Under the pieces are notes generated by a model, which saw only the letters and a program-made list of their open reading frames with translations, did not search any database and was not told the origin of the DNA. The position numbers and the translations under genes are program-made. Shown here in pieces: positions 23,399 to 36,337 of a DNA stretch of 64,000 nucleotides (position 1 is its first letter; every line of letters starts with the position of its first letter). This DNA is from Uloborus plumipes (Eukaryota; Arthropoda; Arachnida; Araneae; Uloboridae). Location of the stretch: the NCBI GenBank assembly GCA_038373865.1, contig JAXGGA010001039.1, positions 108,398-172,397 of the forward strand, read 5' to 3'.

Positions 23399-24438
23399 TT
23401 AGCCAGTAAACCTGCTGACACGCGCAGATGCCCGTTGGCAATAAATTGTAAAGGAAGAGTAACTTAAAAGTAAAGTTTTTAAACTCACCTTCCTAAGACA
23501 TTTCCCTCTACTTTTCGCGTGGGTTTGACCGAAAACTTAATTATTATTTTTTAGCGAAAATTTTTTACGTTTACGTTGGAAAACTTTTTTGACAACTACT
23601 GTAGAAATGCCCAAGATTTTTTCCGAAAAGCTCCTTTCCGAACGAACACAGCAATTTGTTGCCCTTGAAAAATTAAATATAAAACCCACCCGATATAAAC
23701 AGTATAATTTCAATGTAAAAAGTTTGGTTCGCCACAAATTCTAAATTTATTATTAACATAGGGAACCGATTCTAAAAAAATTCAGGGTCTAGTCTTCCAC
23801 CACAAAACCATTTCCTACCCATATTGATTTAATGTTGAAAAACCATGTAAAAGGCAAGAAGAATATTATGTTCCTTTTTTCCGCAACCTATCTTCTTTGG
23901 GAAGTTGATTAACCAATCTACCACAGTGACCCTCAAATAAGCAAGATTTGTTTTTCCCGGGCCTGAGAGGATTTTGATAAATTTTCCCGGAATGTTGCTA
24001 AACTTTTAACGACGCCAACATTACGAAAGAGTAAAGGGTCCCTGCTTCCACATCAGGCGGTAAAAAACGCGAACCGACAACTGAAGGCAGAAAAACCGAA
24101 AATCCGGGTACTTTCCGCATAAGGAATAAGTTACTATTTTCATCCATTGTGTTCCTGACGTTTTCCTCCACCATCAATTTAAAGGCTGAACGAATACACC
24201 CCAAAAAATGAGACTAATTAATTTAATTTAAAAGTACACTAATTCGAATAATTAAAATTTTGGCCTTTCCCCGAGGTGGCATTTTTAAAACTGGGATTTT
24301 ACGGTTCGAAATTTTTTGGTGGCCAATTGTTATCAGGTCTGGTAGGTAAACTGTGGGGCTGTTATTACTGGCGCAGCGGTTACAAACAAGACAAACCAAA
24401 CATACGAAACAACCGTCCATTTTTTTTTATTATTTAGT
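23399..24438 (-). repeat. Array monomer 2 (S type), indel-rich
   Basis: Alignable throughout to other S copies but with many 1-3 base insertions, giving 1,040 bp where clean S copies have about 830. The MITE remnant starts near 24032 (gggtccctgcttccacatc). Confidence 0.65.
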
Positions 24439-25889
24439 AGACTAGCAAGTTACCCGCACGGGCAAGATGCCCGCGTGGCAATTAAATGTAAAGGTAAGGT
24501 TTAACTAAATAAAGTTCAACTCTACTCGTTAACACTTTTCTTCTTTTGGTCTGTGTGGTGTGCGTGTGACGAACTTAATTATTTTTAGCAAAATTTTTAT
24601 GCTTCAATGGAACTTTTGACACATCTGTAGCGCCAAGATTTTCGAAAACTCTCAACGACCATAGCAATTTTGCCCTTGAAATTTTATATAATTCTCCGAT
24701 TTTACCGTCATTTCAATGTAAAATTGGTCGCCAAATCTAAATTTATTAACATAGGGAACCGATTGTGTCAGGTAGCTCAGCCACAACCATTCTTCCATGA
24801 TTTTAATGTGAACATTAAAGGCAAGAAATATAATGTCTTTCGCACCATCTCTTTGAAGTGATTACAATCTAACCTCAAATAAGGAAGATTTCACTGGCTG
24901 AGAGGTTTGGTAATTTTCTCGATTGTTGCCAAACTTTACGACGCCAAATACGGAGGGTAACTGAATAGCGGTGTTACCGAAAATGTCAGAATGGAACTAT
25001 TATTGTTAAAATCTTTGTGATGGCGGCATTAAATACATGTTTCAAACATGCAATAAAATACTCTTTAGACTGCAAAACAACTACTATTCCTTCCCAGAGC
25101 GTTTTCTTTTTCTTTGATTTGGCGAAAGTAGTGTTGCTGGGAAGTTTGGTAAATATCCCGATTTTTGTCAAACTTTATGACGCCAAATACGAAGAGTAAC
25201 TGAATAGCTATCACTAAATTTTTCACAATTATAGTTCCATTCTGCCAGTTTCGGAAACACTGAATTTTGAAGAAGTCAACTGAATAAATTTAAATTCACT
25301 ACAACCCTCTGAAGTAAAATTATTATATCCTTATAGCTCCACAACCTTTTAAATTTCACTTGAAGTCATGTTAAAGTTTAAATCAATTCGGCAAATAAAT
25401 ATAAAAGACAGAAAGTTAAGTAACAGGAGATATTAATTAACCAAATTAATTAAATTTTCAAGGCTTAAATATATACGCTAATGTAAACCACAAAGTAACT
25501 TCAGGGACAAAAGAGCAGTCTGTCTGGAAAAATGGATCTAGTGTTTCAGTTTTGCATACAGAAATAAGCCTTAAAAATTTACTACATTTGATTCATTAAA
25601 ATCTCCTGTTCTAATTAACGGACAGAAACGTGTTAAAACTTCTTTTTCAGAAAAAACCCCTTTCCAGCGATATATAATGTTTTGGGGTGGACGAAGGTTT
25701 TCTCACCTCAATTATGGCGGATACACGGAAAATGAGACTAATTAACTTAAAAATAACTAATTCGAAATTTAAAATTTGGCCTTCGAGGGGCATTTTACTG
25801 GGACAGGCTCAAATTTTTGTGTGTTTCAGATCTGTAGGTTCTCTGGGGGCTTCTGGCCAGCGGTTACAAACAAATAAATGAACACCGTC
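24439..25889 (-). repeat. Array monomer 3 (L type), near-identical to monomer 10
   Basis: Bases 24562-25889 match 34027-35354 almost exactly (one difference noticed, c/t in tcaggtagYtcagcc). The copy breaks off at caccgtc and is joined to the middle of another L copy. Confidence 0.75.
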
Positions 25890-26667
25890 TATTGTTGCCA
25901 AACTTTACCACGCCAAATTCGAAGCAGTAACTGAAAAGCCATCACTAAATATTTTTAAAAAATAATAGTTCTATCTGATATTTTCGGTAACACCGAATTT
26001 TGAGGAAGTCACTGAATAAATTTACATTCACTTCAACCCCCCCCCCCCCTCTGAAGTAAAATTATTATCATCCTTTAGTTCAAATGCGCTCCATCTTTTA
26101 ATTTCCACTGAAAGTAATGTTAAAGTTTAAATCAATTCGCCAAATAAATATAAAAGACAGAAAGTTAAGTAAGTAACAAGAGATATTAATTAATCAAATT
26201 GAATAAATTTCCAAGGCTTAAATCTATACGCTAATTTAAACCACAAAGTAACATCAGGGACAAAAAAGCAGCTGATCTGGAAAATGGACCTAGTGTTTCA
26301 GTATTGCGTACATAGGCCTTGAAAATTGACTAAATTTGATTAATTAATATCTCCTCTTCTAATTAACGGACGGAAACGTGCTAAAACTTTTCTTTTTCAG
26401 ATAAAAAAACCCCTTTCCAGCGATATGTAATGTTTTGGGGTGGGGGAAGGTTTTCCCCCCTCAATTATGGCGTATACACCAAAAATGAGACTAATTAATT
26501 TAAAAATAACTAATTCGAAATTTAGAATTTGGCTTTCGAGGTGCATCACACGGGGAACCGTTCGAATTTTTGTGCCAAGTTTCAGGTCTGTAGGTGCTGT
26601 GGGGGCTTCTGGCCAGCGGTTACAAACGTATAAACGAACAAACAAACACCGTCATCTTTATGTACAT
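25890..26667 (-). repeat. Partial L monomer joined at an internal point
   Basis: Begins inside the second 81-bp direct repeat (attgttgccaaacttt) and runs to a normal 5' end at 26667. The missing part, plus an expected S copy, points to a deletion or an assembly join at 25889/25890. Confidence 0.7.
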
Positions 26668-28163
26668 ACTAGCAGTACCCGCACGGCGATGCCCGTGCAA
26701 TATATGTAAAGGAAGTTAACTAAATAAATTTAACTCACTCTTAAGACTTTTCTTCTTTTCGTGTGTGTGTGTGTGTGTGTGTGACGAACTTATTTATTTT
26801 TAGCGAAATTTTTACGTTTCAATGGAACTTTTGACACAACTGTAGTGCCAAGATTTTCGAAAACTCTCAACGAACACAGCAATTTTGCCCTTGAAATTTA
26901 ATATAATTCACCGATTTAACCGTAATTTCAATGTAAAATTGGTCGCCAAATCTAAATTTATTAACATAGGGAACCGATTGTGTCAGGTAGCTCAGCCACA
27001 ACCATTCTTCCATGATTTTAATGTGAACATTAAAAGGCAAGAAATATAATGTCTTTCGCACCATCTCTTTGAAGTGATTACAATCTAACAGTGACCCTCA
27101 AATAAGCAAGATTTCACTGGCTGGGAGGTTTGGTAAATTTCCCGATTGTTGCCAAACTTTACGACGCCAAATACGAAGAGTAACTGAATAGCGGTGTTAC
27201 CGAAAATGTCAGAATGGAACTATTATTGTTAAAAATTTAGTGATGGCGGCATTAAATACATGTTTTAAACATGCAATAAAATACTCTTTAGACTGCAAAC
27301 AACTACTGTTCCTTCCCAGAGCGTTTTCTTTTTCTTTGATTTGGAGAAAGTAGTGTTTCACTGGCTGGGAGGTTTGGTAAATTTCCCGATTGTTGCCAAA
27401 CTTTACGACGCCAAATACGAAGAGTAACTGAATAGCCATCACTAATTTTTTAACAATAATAGTTCCATTCTGACATTTTCGGTAACACCGAATTTTGAGG
27501 AAGTCAACTGAATAAATTTAAATTCACTCCAACCCACTCTGAAGATAAAATTATTATATCTTTTAGTTCAAATGCGCTCCACAACCTTTTAAATTCCACT
27601 TAAAGTCATGTTAAAGTTTAAATCAATTCGCCAAATAAATATAAAAGACAGAAAGTTAAGTAAGTAACAGGAGATATTAATTAATCAAATTGAATAAATT
27701 TTCAAGGCTTAAATCTATACGCAAATTTCCAAAACCGCAAAGTAACTTCAGGGACAAAAGAGCAACTGATCTGGAAAATGGCTCTAGTGTTTCAGTTTTG
27801 CGTACATAGTTAAGCCTTGAAAATTGACTAAATTTGATTAATTAATATCTCCTGTTCTAATTAACGGACAGAAACGTGCTAAAACTTTTCTTTTTCAGAA
27901 AAAAAACCCTTTCCAGCGATATATAATGTTTTGGGGTGGGGGAAGGTTTTCCCCCCTCAATTATGGCGGATACACCAAAAATGAGACTAATTAATTAATT
28001 TAAAAATAACTAATTCGAAATTTAAAATTTGGCCTTCGAGGTGCATTTTACTGGGATACGTTCGAATTTTTGAGCCAAGTTTCAGGTCTGTAGGTGCTGT
28101 GGGGGCTTCTGGCCAGCGGTTACAAACGAACAAACAAACAAACACCGTCATCTTTATGTATAT
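26668..28163 (-). repeat. Array monomer 4 (L type), clean reference copy
   Basis: 1,496 bp with all landmarks: hairpin end, GT tract (about 26761-26783), 81-bp direct repeats (27112-27192 and 27356-27436), 54-bp inverted repeats (27193-27246 and 27436-27489), and the acaaac tract just before the next copy. Confidence 0.8.
27193..27489. repeat. Fold-back structure inside L monomers (shown in monomer 4)
   Basis: Arms of 54 bp, GGTGTTACCGAAAATGTCAG... (27193-27246) and its near-perfect reverse complement ...CTGACATTTTCGGTAACACC (27436-27489), enclose 189 bp. The enclosed part ends with a second copy of the 81-bp sequence that precedes the left arm. The same arrangement is present in the other complete L monomers and absent from S monomers. 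It may be a MITE with long inverted ends, or a product of template switching. Confidence 0.8.
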
Positions 28164-29241
28164 ACTAGCAGTACCCGCACGGCGATGCCCGTGCAATAAA
28201 TGTAAAGGAAGTTAACTAAATAAAGTTTAACTCACTCTTAAAGACTTTTCTTCTTTTCAGCGTGTGGTGACAACTTATTTCGTTTTAGCGAAATTGTTAC
28301 GTGTCGTTGCGGAAACTGTGTGACAGAAACAACTGTAGTGCCATGATTTTAACGAAAACTCTCAAACGTAACACATGCAACTGTATTGCCCTTGAGACTG
28401 AAGATAAGCCACCGAGTTAACTGTAATTTCATGAAAAACAACAAATGACAACACAAGAAACAAAAGCCAAGGAAAAGAAATAAAAAAAAAAAACACGAAA
28501 AAACCGAAAAAAACAAAGGAAAAAAAAAAAAATAAAATGGTCGGCCAAAATCGAAATTTATTATTAACATAGGGAACCGATTGTAATCAGTGTAGCTCAG
28601 CCACCACCATTCTTCCCTTGATGTTAATGTGAACGTTAAAAGGCAAGTTTAAATCACGATGCGCCAATAGAAATCAAGCCCCATCTACGTTTGGTAAGTA
28701 ACAGGAGGATTTAGTCAATTCTCACAGGCTTGACTCCACAATACGTAAGCAAGAAACCACTGAAGGTCAGAGCAAGATTGTCTGGAAAATGGACCTAGTG
28801 TCTCCGATTGTGCGTTAAAGACTTCCGCTATCGCAAACTTTGACCTAAAGTTGAGTAAGGGTCCATGCTCCACCTCATCGTATTAAACGCACCGAGACTG
28901 AAGGCTAGAAACTTTTCGAAAATCCGGGTACTTTCCATAGAATACCCTTTCCAATCCATGTATACTGTTTTGGCCGGGGTCGTGGGGGCAGGGGGGGTTT
29001 CTCAATTAATGCCGGGAACATCCGAAAATTGAGAACTAGATTAATTAATTTACTAATAAAATCTAATTACCCGACACTTTAGAATTTCCGGCCTATTCGA
29101 GTGAGCATTCTACGGGGATGCGATTCGAAATTTTTGGTGCCAAGTTTTTCAGGTCTGTAGGTGCTGTGGGGGCTTCTGGCCAGCTGTTACAAACAACAAA
29201 CAAACAAACAAACACAAACACCGTCATCTTTATATATATAG
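28164..29241 (-). repeat. Array monomer 5 (S type), indel-rich with A-rich insert
   Basis: 1,078 bp. An A-rich stretch of about 100 bp (about 28435-28535) interrupts the sequence between taatttcatg and aaaatggtcgg. Many small insertions. The MITE remnant starts near 28857. Confidence 0.6.
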
Positions 29242-30737
29242 ACTAGCAGTACCCGCACGGCGATGCCCGTGCAATAAATGTAAAGGAAGTTAACTAAATA
29301 AAGTTTAACTCACTCTTAAGACTTTTCTTCTTTTCGTGTGTGTGTGTGTGTGTGCGTGTGACGAACTTATTTATTTTTAGCGAAATTTTTACGTTTCAAT
29401 GGAACTTTTGACACAACTGTAGTGCCAAGATTTTCGAAAACTCTCAACGAACACAGCAATATTGCCCTTGAAATTTAATATAATTCACCGATTTAACCGT
29501 AATTTCAATGTAAAATTGGTCGCCAAATCTAAATTTATTAACATAGGGAACCGATTGTGTCAGGTAGCTCAGCCACAACCATTCTTCCATGATTTTAATG
29601 TGAACATTAAAAGGAAAGAAATATAATGTCTTTCGCACCATCTCTTTGAAGTGATTACAATCTAACAGTGACCCTCAAATAAGCAAGATTTCACTGGCTG
29701 GGAGGTTTGGTAAATTTCCCGATTGTTGCCAAACTTTACGACGCCAAATACGAAGGGTAACTGAATAGCGGTGTTACCGTAAATGTCAGAAGGGAACTAT
29801 TATTAAAAATTTAGTGATGGCGGCATTAAATACATGTTTTAAACATGCAATAAAATACTCTTTAGACTGCGAACAACAGCTGTTCCTTCCCAGAGCGTTT
29901 TCTTTTTCTTTGATTTGGAGAAAATAGTGTTTCACTGGCTGGGAGGTTTGGTAAATTTCCCGATTGTTGCCAAACTTTACGACGCCAAATACGAAGAGTA
30001 ACTGAATAGCCATCACTAATTTTTTAACAATAATAGTTCCATTCTGACATTTTCGGTAACACCGAATTTTGAGGAAGTCAACTGAATAAATTTAAATTCA
30101 CTCCAACCCTCTGAAGTAAAATTATTATATCCTTTAGTTCAAATGCGCTCCACAACCTTTTAAATTCCACTTAAAGTCATGTTAAAGGTTAATTCGCCAA
30201 ATAAATTAAAAAGACAGAAAGTTAAGTAAGTAACAGGAGATATTAATTAATCAAATTGAATAAATTTTCAAGGCTTAAATCTATACGCAAATTTAAACCA
30301 CAAAGTAACTTCAGGGACAAAAGAGCAGCTGATCTGGAAAATGGCTCTAGTGTTTCAGTTTTGCGTACAGAGTTAGGCCTTGAAAATTGACTAAATTTGA
30401 TTAATTAATATCTCCTGTCCTAATTAACGGACAGAAACGTGCTAAAACTTTTCTTTTTCAGAAAAAAAACCCTTTCCAGCGATATATAATGTTTTGGGGT
30501 GGGGGAAGGTTTTCCCCCCTCAATTATGGCGGATACACCAAAAATGAGACTAATTAATTAATTTAAAAATAACTAATTCGAAATTTAAAATTTGGCCTTC
30601 GAGGTGCATTTTACTGGGATACGTTCGAATTTTTGGGCCAAGTTTCAGGTCTGTAGGTGCTGTGGGGGCTTCTGCCAGCTGTTACAAGAACAAACAAACA
30701 AACAAACAAACAAACACCGTCATCTTTATATATATAG
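29242..30737 (-). repeat. Array monomer 6 (L type)
   Basis: Clean copy. It carries private variants gactgcgaacaac and cagctgttac that reappear in monomer 14. Confidence 0.75.
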
Positions 30738-31570
30738 ACTAGCAGTACCCACATGGCGATGCCCGTGCAATAAAAGTAAAGGAAGTTAACTAAAGTTTAA
30801 CTCACTCTTATGACTTTTTCTTTTCGTATGTGTGTGTGTGTGTGACGCAACTTATTTATTTTTAGCGAAATTTTTACGTTTCAATGGAACTTTTGACACA
30901 ACTGTAATGCAAGATTTCGAAAACTCTCAACAAACACAGCAATATTGCCCTTGAAATTTAATATAATTCACCGATTTAACAGTAATTTCAATGTTAAAGT
31001 TGATCGCCAAATCTAAATTTATTAACATAGGGAAACCGATTGTGTCAGTAGCTCAGCCACAACCATTCTTCCATGATTTTTAATGTGAACATTAAAAGGA
31101 AAAGAAATATAATGTCTTTCGCACCATCTCTTTGAAGTGATTACAATCTAACAGTGACCTCAAATAAGCAAGATTTCATTGTGGAGAGATTTGGATAAAT
31201 GTTCCCGATTGTTGCTGAAACTTTACGACGCAAATACGAAGAGTAAGGGTCCTGCTCCACATCAGCGTAAAACGCGACCGAAACTGAAGGCATAAACCGA
31301 AAATCCGGGTACTTTCCATAGGAATACTATTTTCATCCATTGTAACGTTTTAGCCCACCTCAATTATGGCGGATACACCAAAAATGAGACTAATTAATTA
31401 ATTTAAAAATAACTAATTCGAAATTTAGAATTTGGCTTTCGAGGTGCATTACACGGGGATACCGTTCGAATTTTTGTGCCAAGTTTCAGGTCTGTAGGTG
31501 CTGTGGGGGCTTCTGGCCAGCGGTTACAAACAAACAACAACAAACAAACACCGTCATCTTTAATGTACAT
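30738..31570 (-). repeat. Array monomer 7 (S type)
   Basis: 833 bp. Its terminal variant gtacccacatggcgatgcc plus a deletion in ttaactaaagtttaac is shared only with monomer 15. The MITE remnant starts near 31246. Confidence 0.75.
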
Positions 31571-31662
31571 ACTAGCAGTACCCGCACGGCGATGCCCGTG
31601 CAATAAATGTAAAGGAAGTTAACTAAATAAAGTTTAACTCACTCTTAAGACTTTTCTTCTTT

Positions 31663-31696
<34 letters not shown>

Positions 31697-33066
31697 CGAA
31701 CTTATTTATTTTTAGCGAAATTTTTACGTTTCAATGGAACTTTTGACACAACTGTAGTGCCAAGATTTTCAAAAACTCTCAACGAACACAGCAATATTGC
31801 CCTTCAAATTTAATATAATTCACCGATTTAACCGTAATTTCAATGTAAAATTGGTCACCAAATCTAAATTTATTAACATAGGAAACCGATTGTATCAGGT
31901 AGCTCAGCCATTCTTCCATGATTTTAATGTGAACATTAAAAGGAAAGAAATATAATGTCTTTCGCACCATCTCTTTGAAGTGATTACAATCTAACAGTGA
32001 CCCTCAATAAAGCAAGATTTCAGTGACTGGAAAGTTTGGTGAATTTCCCGATTGTTGGCAAACTTTACGACGCCAAATACGAAGAGTAACTGAATAGTGG
32101 TGTTACCGAAAATGTCAGAATGGAACTATTATTGTTAAAAAAATTGTGATGGCGGCATTAAATACATGTTTTAAACACGCAATAAAATACGCTTTAGACT
32201 GCAAACAACTAACTGTTCCTTCCCAGAGCTTTTTCTTTGATTTGGAGAAAGTAGTGTTTCACTGGCTGGGAGGTTTGGTAAATTTTCCGATTTTTGTCAA
32301 ACTTTATGACGCCAAATACGAAGAGTAACTGAATAGCCATCACTAAGTTTTTAACAATAATAGTTCCATTCTGATATTTTCGGAAACACCGAATTTTGAA
32401 GAAGTCAACTGAACAAATTTAAATTCACTCTAACCCTCTGAAGTAAAATTATTATATCCTTTAGTTAAAATGCGCTTCACAACCTTTTAAATTCCACTTA
32501 AAGTCATGTTAAAGTGTAAATCAATTCGCCAAATAAATATAAAAGACAGAAAGTTAAGTAAGTAGCAGGAGATATTATTAAATCAAATTAATAAAATTTT
32601 CAAGGCTTAAATCTATACTCTAATTTAAACCACAAAGTAACTTCAGGGACAAAAGAGCAGTCTGTCTGGAAAAATGGATCTAGTGTTTCAGTTTTACGTA
32701 GAGTTAAGCCTTGAAAATTGACTAAATTTGATTAATTAATATCTCCTGTCCTAATTAACGGACAGAAACGTGCTAAAACTTTTCTTTTTCAGAAAAAAAA
32801 AGCCCTTTCCAGCGATATATAATGTTTTGGGGTGGAGGGGGGGGGAGGTTTTCCCACCTCAATTATGGCGGATACATCAAATATGAGACTAATTAATTAA
32901 TTTAAAAATAACTAATTCGAAATTTAAAATTTGGGCTTCGAGGTGCATTTTACTGGGATACGTTTGAATTTTTGGGCCAAGTTTCAGGTCTGTAGGTGCT
33001 GTGGGGGCTTCTGGCTAGCGGTTATAAACGAACAAACAAACAAACACCGTCATCTTTATATATATA
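31571..33066 (-). repeat. Array monomer 8 (L type)
   Basis: Clean copy with a 31-base GT tract (31665-31695) and the variant aatacgctttagac, shared with monomers 16 and 24. Confidence 0.75.
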
Positions 33067-33917
33067 ACTAGCAGTACCCGCACGGCGATGCCCGTGCAAT
33101 AAATGTAAAGGAAGTTAACTAAATAAAGTTTAACTCACTCTTAAGACTTTTCTTCTTTTCGTGTGTGTGTGTGTGTGTGTGACGAACTTATTTATTTTTA
33201 GCGAAATTTTTACGTTTCAATGGAACTTTTGACACAACTGTAGTGCCAAGATTTTCGAAAACTCTCAACGAACACAGCAATATTGCCCTTGAAATTTAAT
33301 ATAATTCACCGATTTAACCGTAATTTCAATGTAAAATTGGTCGCCAAATCTAAATTTATTAACATAGGGAACCGATTGTATCAGGTAGCTCAGCCACAAC
33401 CATTCTTCCATGATTTTAATGTGAACATTAAAAGGAAAGAAATATAATGTCTTTCGCACCATCTCTTTGAAGTGATTACAATCTAACAGTGACCCTCAAA
33501 AAAGCAAGATTTCAGTGGCTGGGAGGTTTGGTAAATTTCCCGATTGTTGCCAAACTTTACGACGCCGAATACGAAGAGTAAGGGCCATGCTCCACATCAG
33601 CGTAAAACGCGACCGAAACTGAAGGCATACACCGAAATTCGGCGTACTTTCCATAGTAATGCTATTTCGGCCGTGGGGACGGTTTTACCCCCCTCAATTA
33701 TGGCGTATTACACCAAAAATGAGACTAATTAAATTAATATAAAAAGTAACTTAATTCGAAAATAAAAATTTGGCCTTCGAGGTGCATTCGAGGGCGGCGG
33801 TACGTTCGAATTTTTGAAGCCAAGTTTCAGGTCTGTAGGTCTTGTGAGGGGCTTCTGCCAGCGGTTACAAACGTATAAACGAACAAACGAAACACGCGTC
33901 ATCTTTATAAGATACAT
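33067..33917 (-). repeat. Array monomer 9 (S type)
   Basis: The first half is clean. From the MITE remnant (about 33580) to the end it is rich in small insertions, including the junction with monomer 10 (agccgataccccgcac). Confidence 0.7.
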
Positions 33918-35370
33918 ACTAGCCGATACCCCGCACGGGGCGAGGCTCCGGTGCAATCAATGTAAAGGACGTTAAGCATAAATAAAGTTTTAAAAACTCA
34001 CTCTTAACACTTTTTTTTCTTTTCGTGCGTGTGACGAACTTAATTATTTTTAGCAAAATTTTTATGCTTCAATGGAACTTTTGACACATCTGTAGCGCCA
34101 AGATTTTCGAAAACTCTCAACGACCATAGCAATTTTGCCCTTGAAATTTTATATAATTCTCCGATTTTACCGTCATTTCAATGTAAAATTGGTCGCCAAA
34201 TCTAAATTTATTAACATAGGGAACCGATTGTGTCAGGTAGTTCAGCCACAACCATTCTTCCATGATTTTAATGTGAACATTAAAGGCAAGAAATATAATG
34301 TCTTTCGCACCATCTCTTTGAAGTGATTACAATCTAACCTCAAATAAGGAAGATTTCACTGGCTGAGAGGTTTGGTAATTTTCTCGATTGTTGCCAAACT
34401 TTACGACGCCAAATACGGAGGGTAACTGAATAGCGGTGTTACCGAAAATGTCAGAATGGAACTATTATTGTTAAAATCTTTGTGATGGCGGCATTAAATA
34501 CATGTTTCAAACATGCAATAAAATACTCTTTAGACTGCAAAACAACTACTATTCCTTCCCAGAGCGTTTTCTTTTTCTTTGATTTGGCGAAAGTAGTGTT
34601 GCTGGGAAGTTTGGTAAATATCCCGATTTTTGTCAAACTTTATGACGCCAAATACGAAGAGTAACTGAATAGCTATCACTAAATTTTTCACAATTATAGT
34701 TCCATTCTGCCAGTTTCGGAAACACTGAATTTTGAAGAAGTCAACTGAATAAATTTAAATTCACTACAACCCTCTGAAGTAAAATTATTATATCCTTATA
34801 GCTCCACAACCTTTTAAATTTCACTTGAAGTCATGTTAAAGTTTAAATCAATTCGGCAAATAAATATAAAAGACAGAAAGTTAAGTAACAGGAGATATTA
34901 ATTAACCAAATTAATTAAATTTTCAAGGCTTAAATATATACGCTAATGTAAACCACAAAGTAACTTCAGGGACAAAAGAGCAGTCTGTCTGGAAAAATGG
35001 ATCTAGTGTTTCAGTTTTGCATACAGAAATAAGCCTTAAAAATTTACTACATTTGATTCATTAAAATCTCCTGTTCTAATTAACGGACAGAAACGTGTTA
35101 AAACTTCTTTTTCAGAAAAAACCCCTTTCCAGCGATATATAATGTTTTGGGGTGGACGAAGGTTTTCTCACCTCAATTATGGCGGATACACGGAAAATGA
35201 GACTAATTAACTTAAAAATAACTAATTCGAAATTTAAAATTTGGCCTTCGAGGGGCATTTTACTGGGACAGGCTCAAATTTTTGTGTGTTTCAGATCTGT
35301 AGGTTCTCTGGGGGCTTCTGGCCAGCGGTTACAAACAAATAAATGAACACCGTCATCTTTATATGTATAG
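33918..35370 (-). repeat. Array monomer 10 (L type), near-identical to monomer 3
   Basis: The 1,328-bp block 34027-35354 equals 24562-25889 at an offset of 9,465 bases. Unlike monomer 3 it continues into a complete 5' end and an S copy. Confidence 0.75.
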
Positions 35371-36337
35371 ACTAGCAGTACCCGCACGGCGATGCCCGTG
35401 CAATAAATGTAAAGGAAGTTAACTAAATAAAGTTTAACTCACTCTTAAGACTTTTCGTGTGTGTGTGTGTGTGACTAACTTATTTATTTTTAGCGAAACT
35501 TTTACGTTTCAATGGAACTTTTGACAACTGTAGAGCCAAGATTTTCGAAAACTCTCAACGACCACAGCAATATTGCCCTTGAAATTTAATATAATTCACC
35601 GATTTAACCGTAATTTCAATGTAAAATTGGTCGCCAAATCTAAATTTATTAACATAGGGAACCGATTGTATCAGGTAGCCTCAGCCACAACCATTCTAAC
35701 CATGATGTTGACTGTGAACGATTAATTGAAGGCATGAAATCCACGATGTCTTTCGCACCATAACTCAAAAAAGAAGAGCATTACAAGTCTGGATACAGTG
35801 ACCCGCAGAATTAAGCAATTTTTCAAGGCTTAACTCAATACGCTAATTGGAAACCCTGAAGGAAGAGCAGTTTGTCTGGAAAATGGCCCGAGTGTTTCAG
35901 TTTGCGTATAGGACTTAAGCTGTGACGCAATATGACGCAAGAGTAGAGGTCCTGCTCCACATTTCAGCTGTTCTATATTAACGCGACCGAAACTGAAGCT
36001 AGAAACTTTTCTTTTCAGAAAAAAACCGACTTTCTCATAGGATGTATCATGTCATGGCGGCGTTGGGGGGGGAGGGGCGGTTTCCCTCACCGCATTATGG
36101 CGGGGATATCACCGAATAAATGAGACTAATTAATTAATTTAATAAGTAACTAATTCGATAACTTTAGAAATTCGGCCTTCAGAGGTAGCATGTTCACGGG
36201 GAATGCAACGTTCGGAATTTTTTGGGCCAAAGTCTTCAGGTGTGTGCTGTCGGTAGGTGCTGTGGGGGCTTTCTGGCCTCGCGGTTTACAAACAACAAAC
36301 AACGAACACCGTCATTAAGCAAACAAACAGAGCTCGT
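35371..36337 (-). repeat. Array monomer 11 (S type), indel-rich
   Basis: 967 bp. The distal half from about 35690 is noisy, and the MITE remnant is barely traceable (gtcctgctccacattt at about 35950). Confidence 0.6.

Noticed and set aside
26980..27010. ggtagctcagccac resembles a tRNA A-box, suggesting a SINE
   Set aside because: The last two positions do not fit, no B-box lies 30-60 bases downstream, and there is no tRNA-like fold. The element's ends fit a Helitron instead.
27209..27442. A 77-codon minus-strand frame (product starts MMAIQLLFVFGVVKFG) repeated in L monomers
   Set aside because: It spans the fold-back and direct repeats, ends vary between copies, and it has no recognisable domain. 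Sequence homogeneity explains its recurrence.
29444..29641. A 65-codon minus-strand frame (product starts MVRKTLYFFPFNVHIK) repeated in over ten monomers
   Set aside because: It is conserved only because the monomers are recent copies. It is broken by indels in divergent copies, has no domain or Kozak context, and differences do not favour third codon positions by eye.
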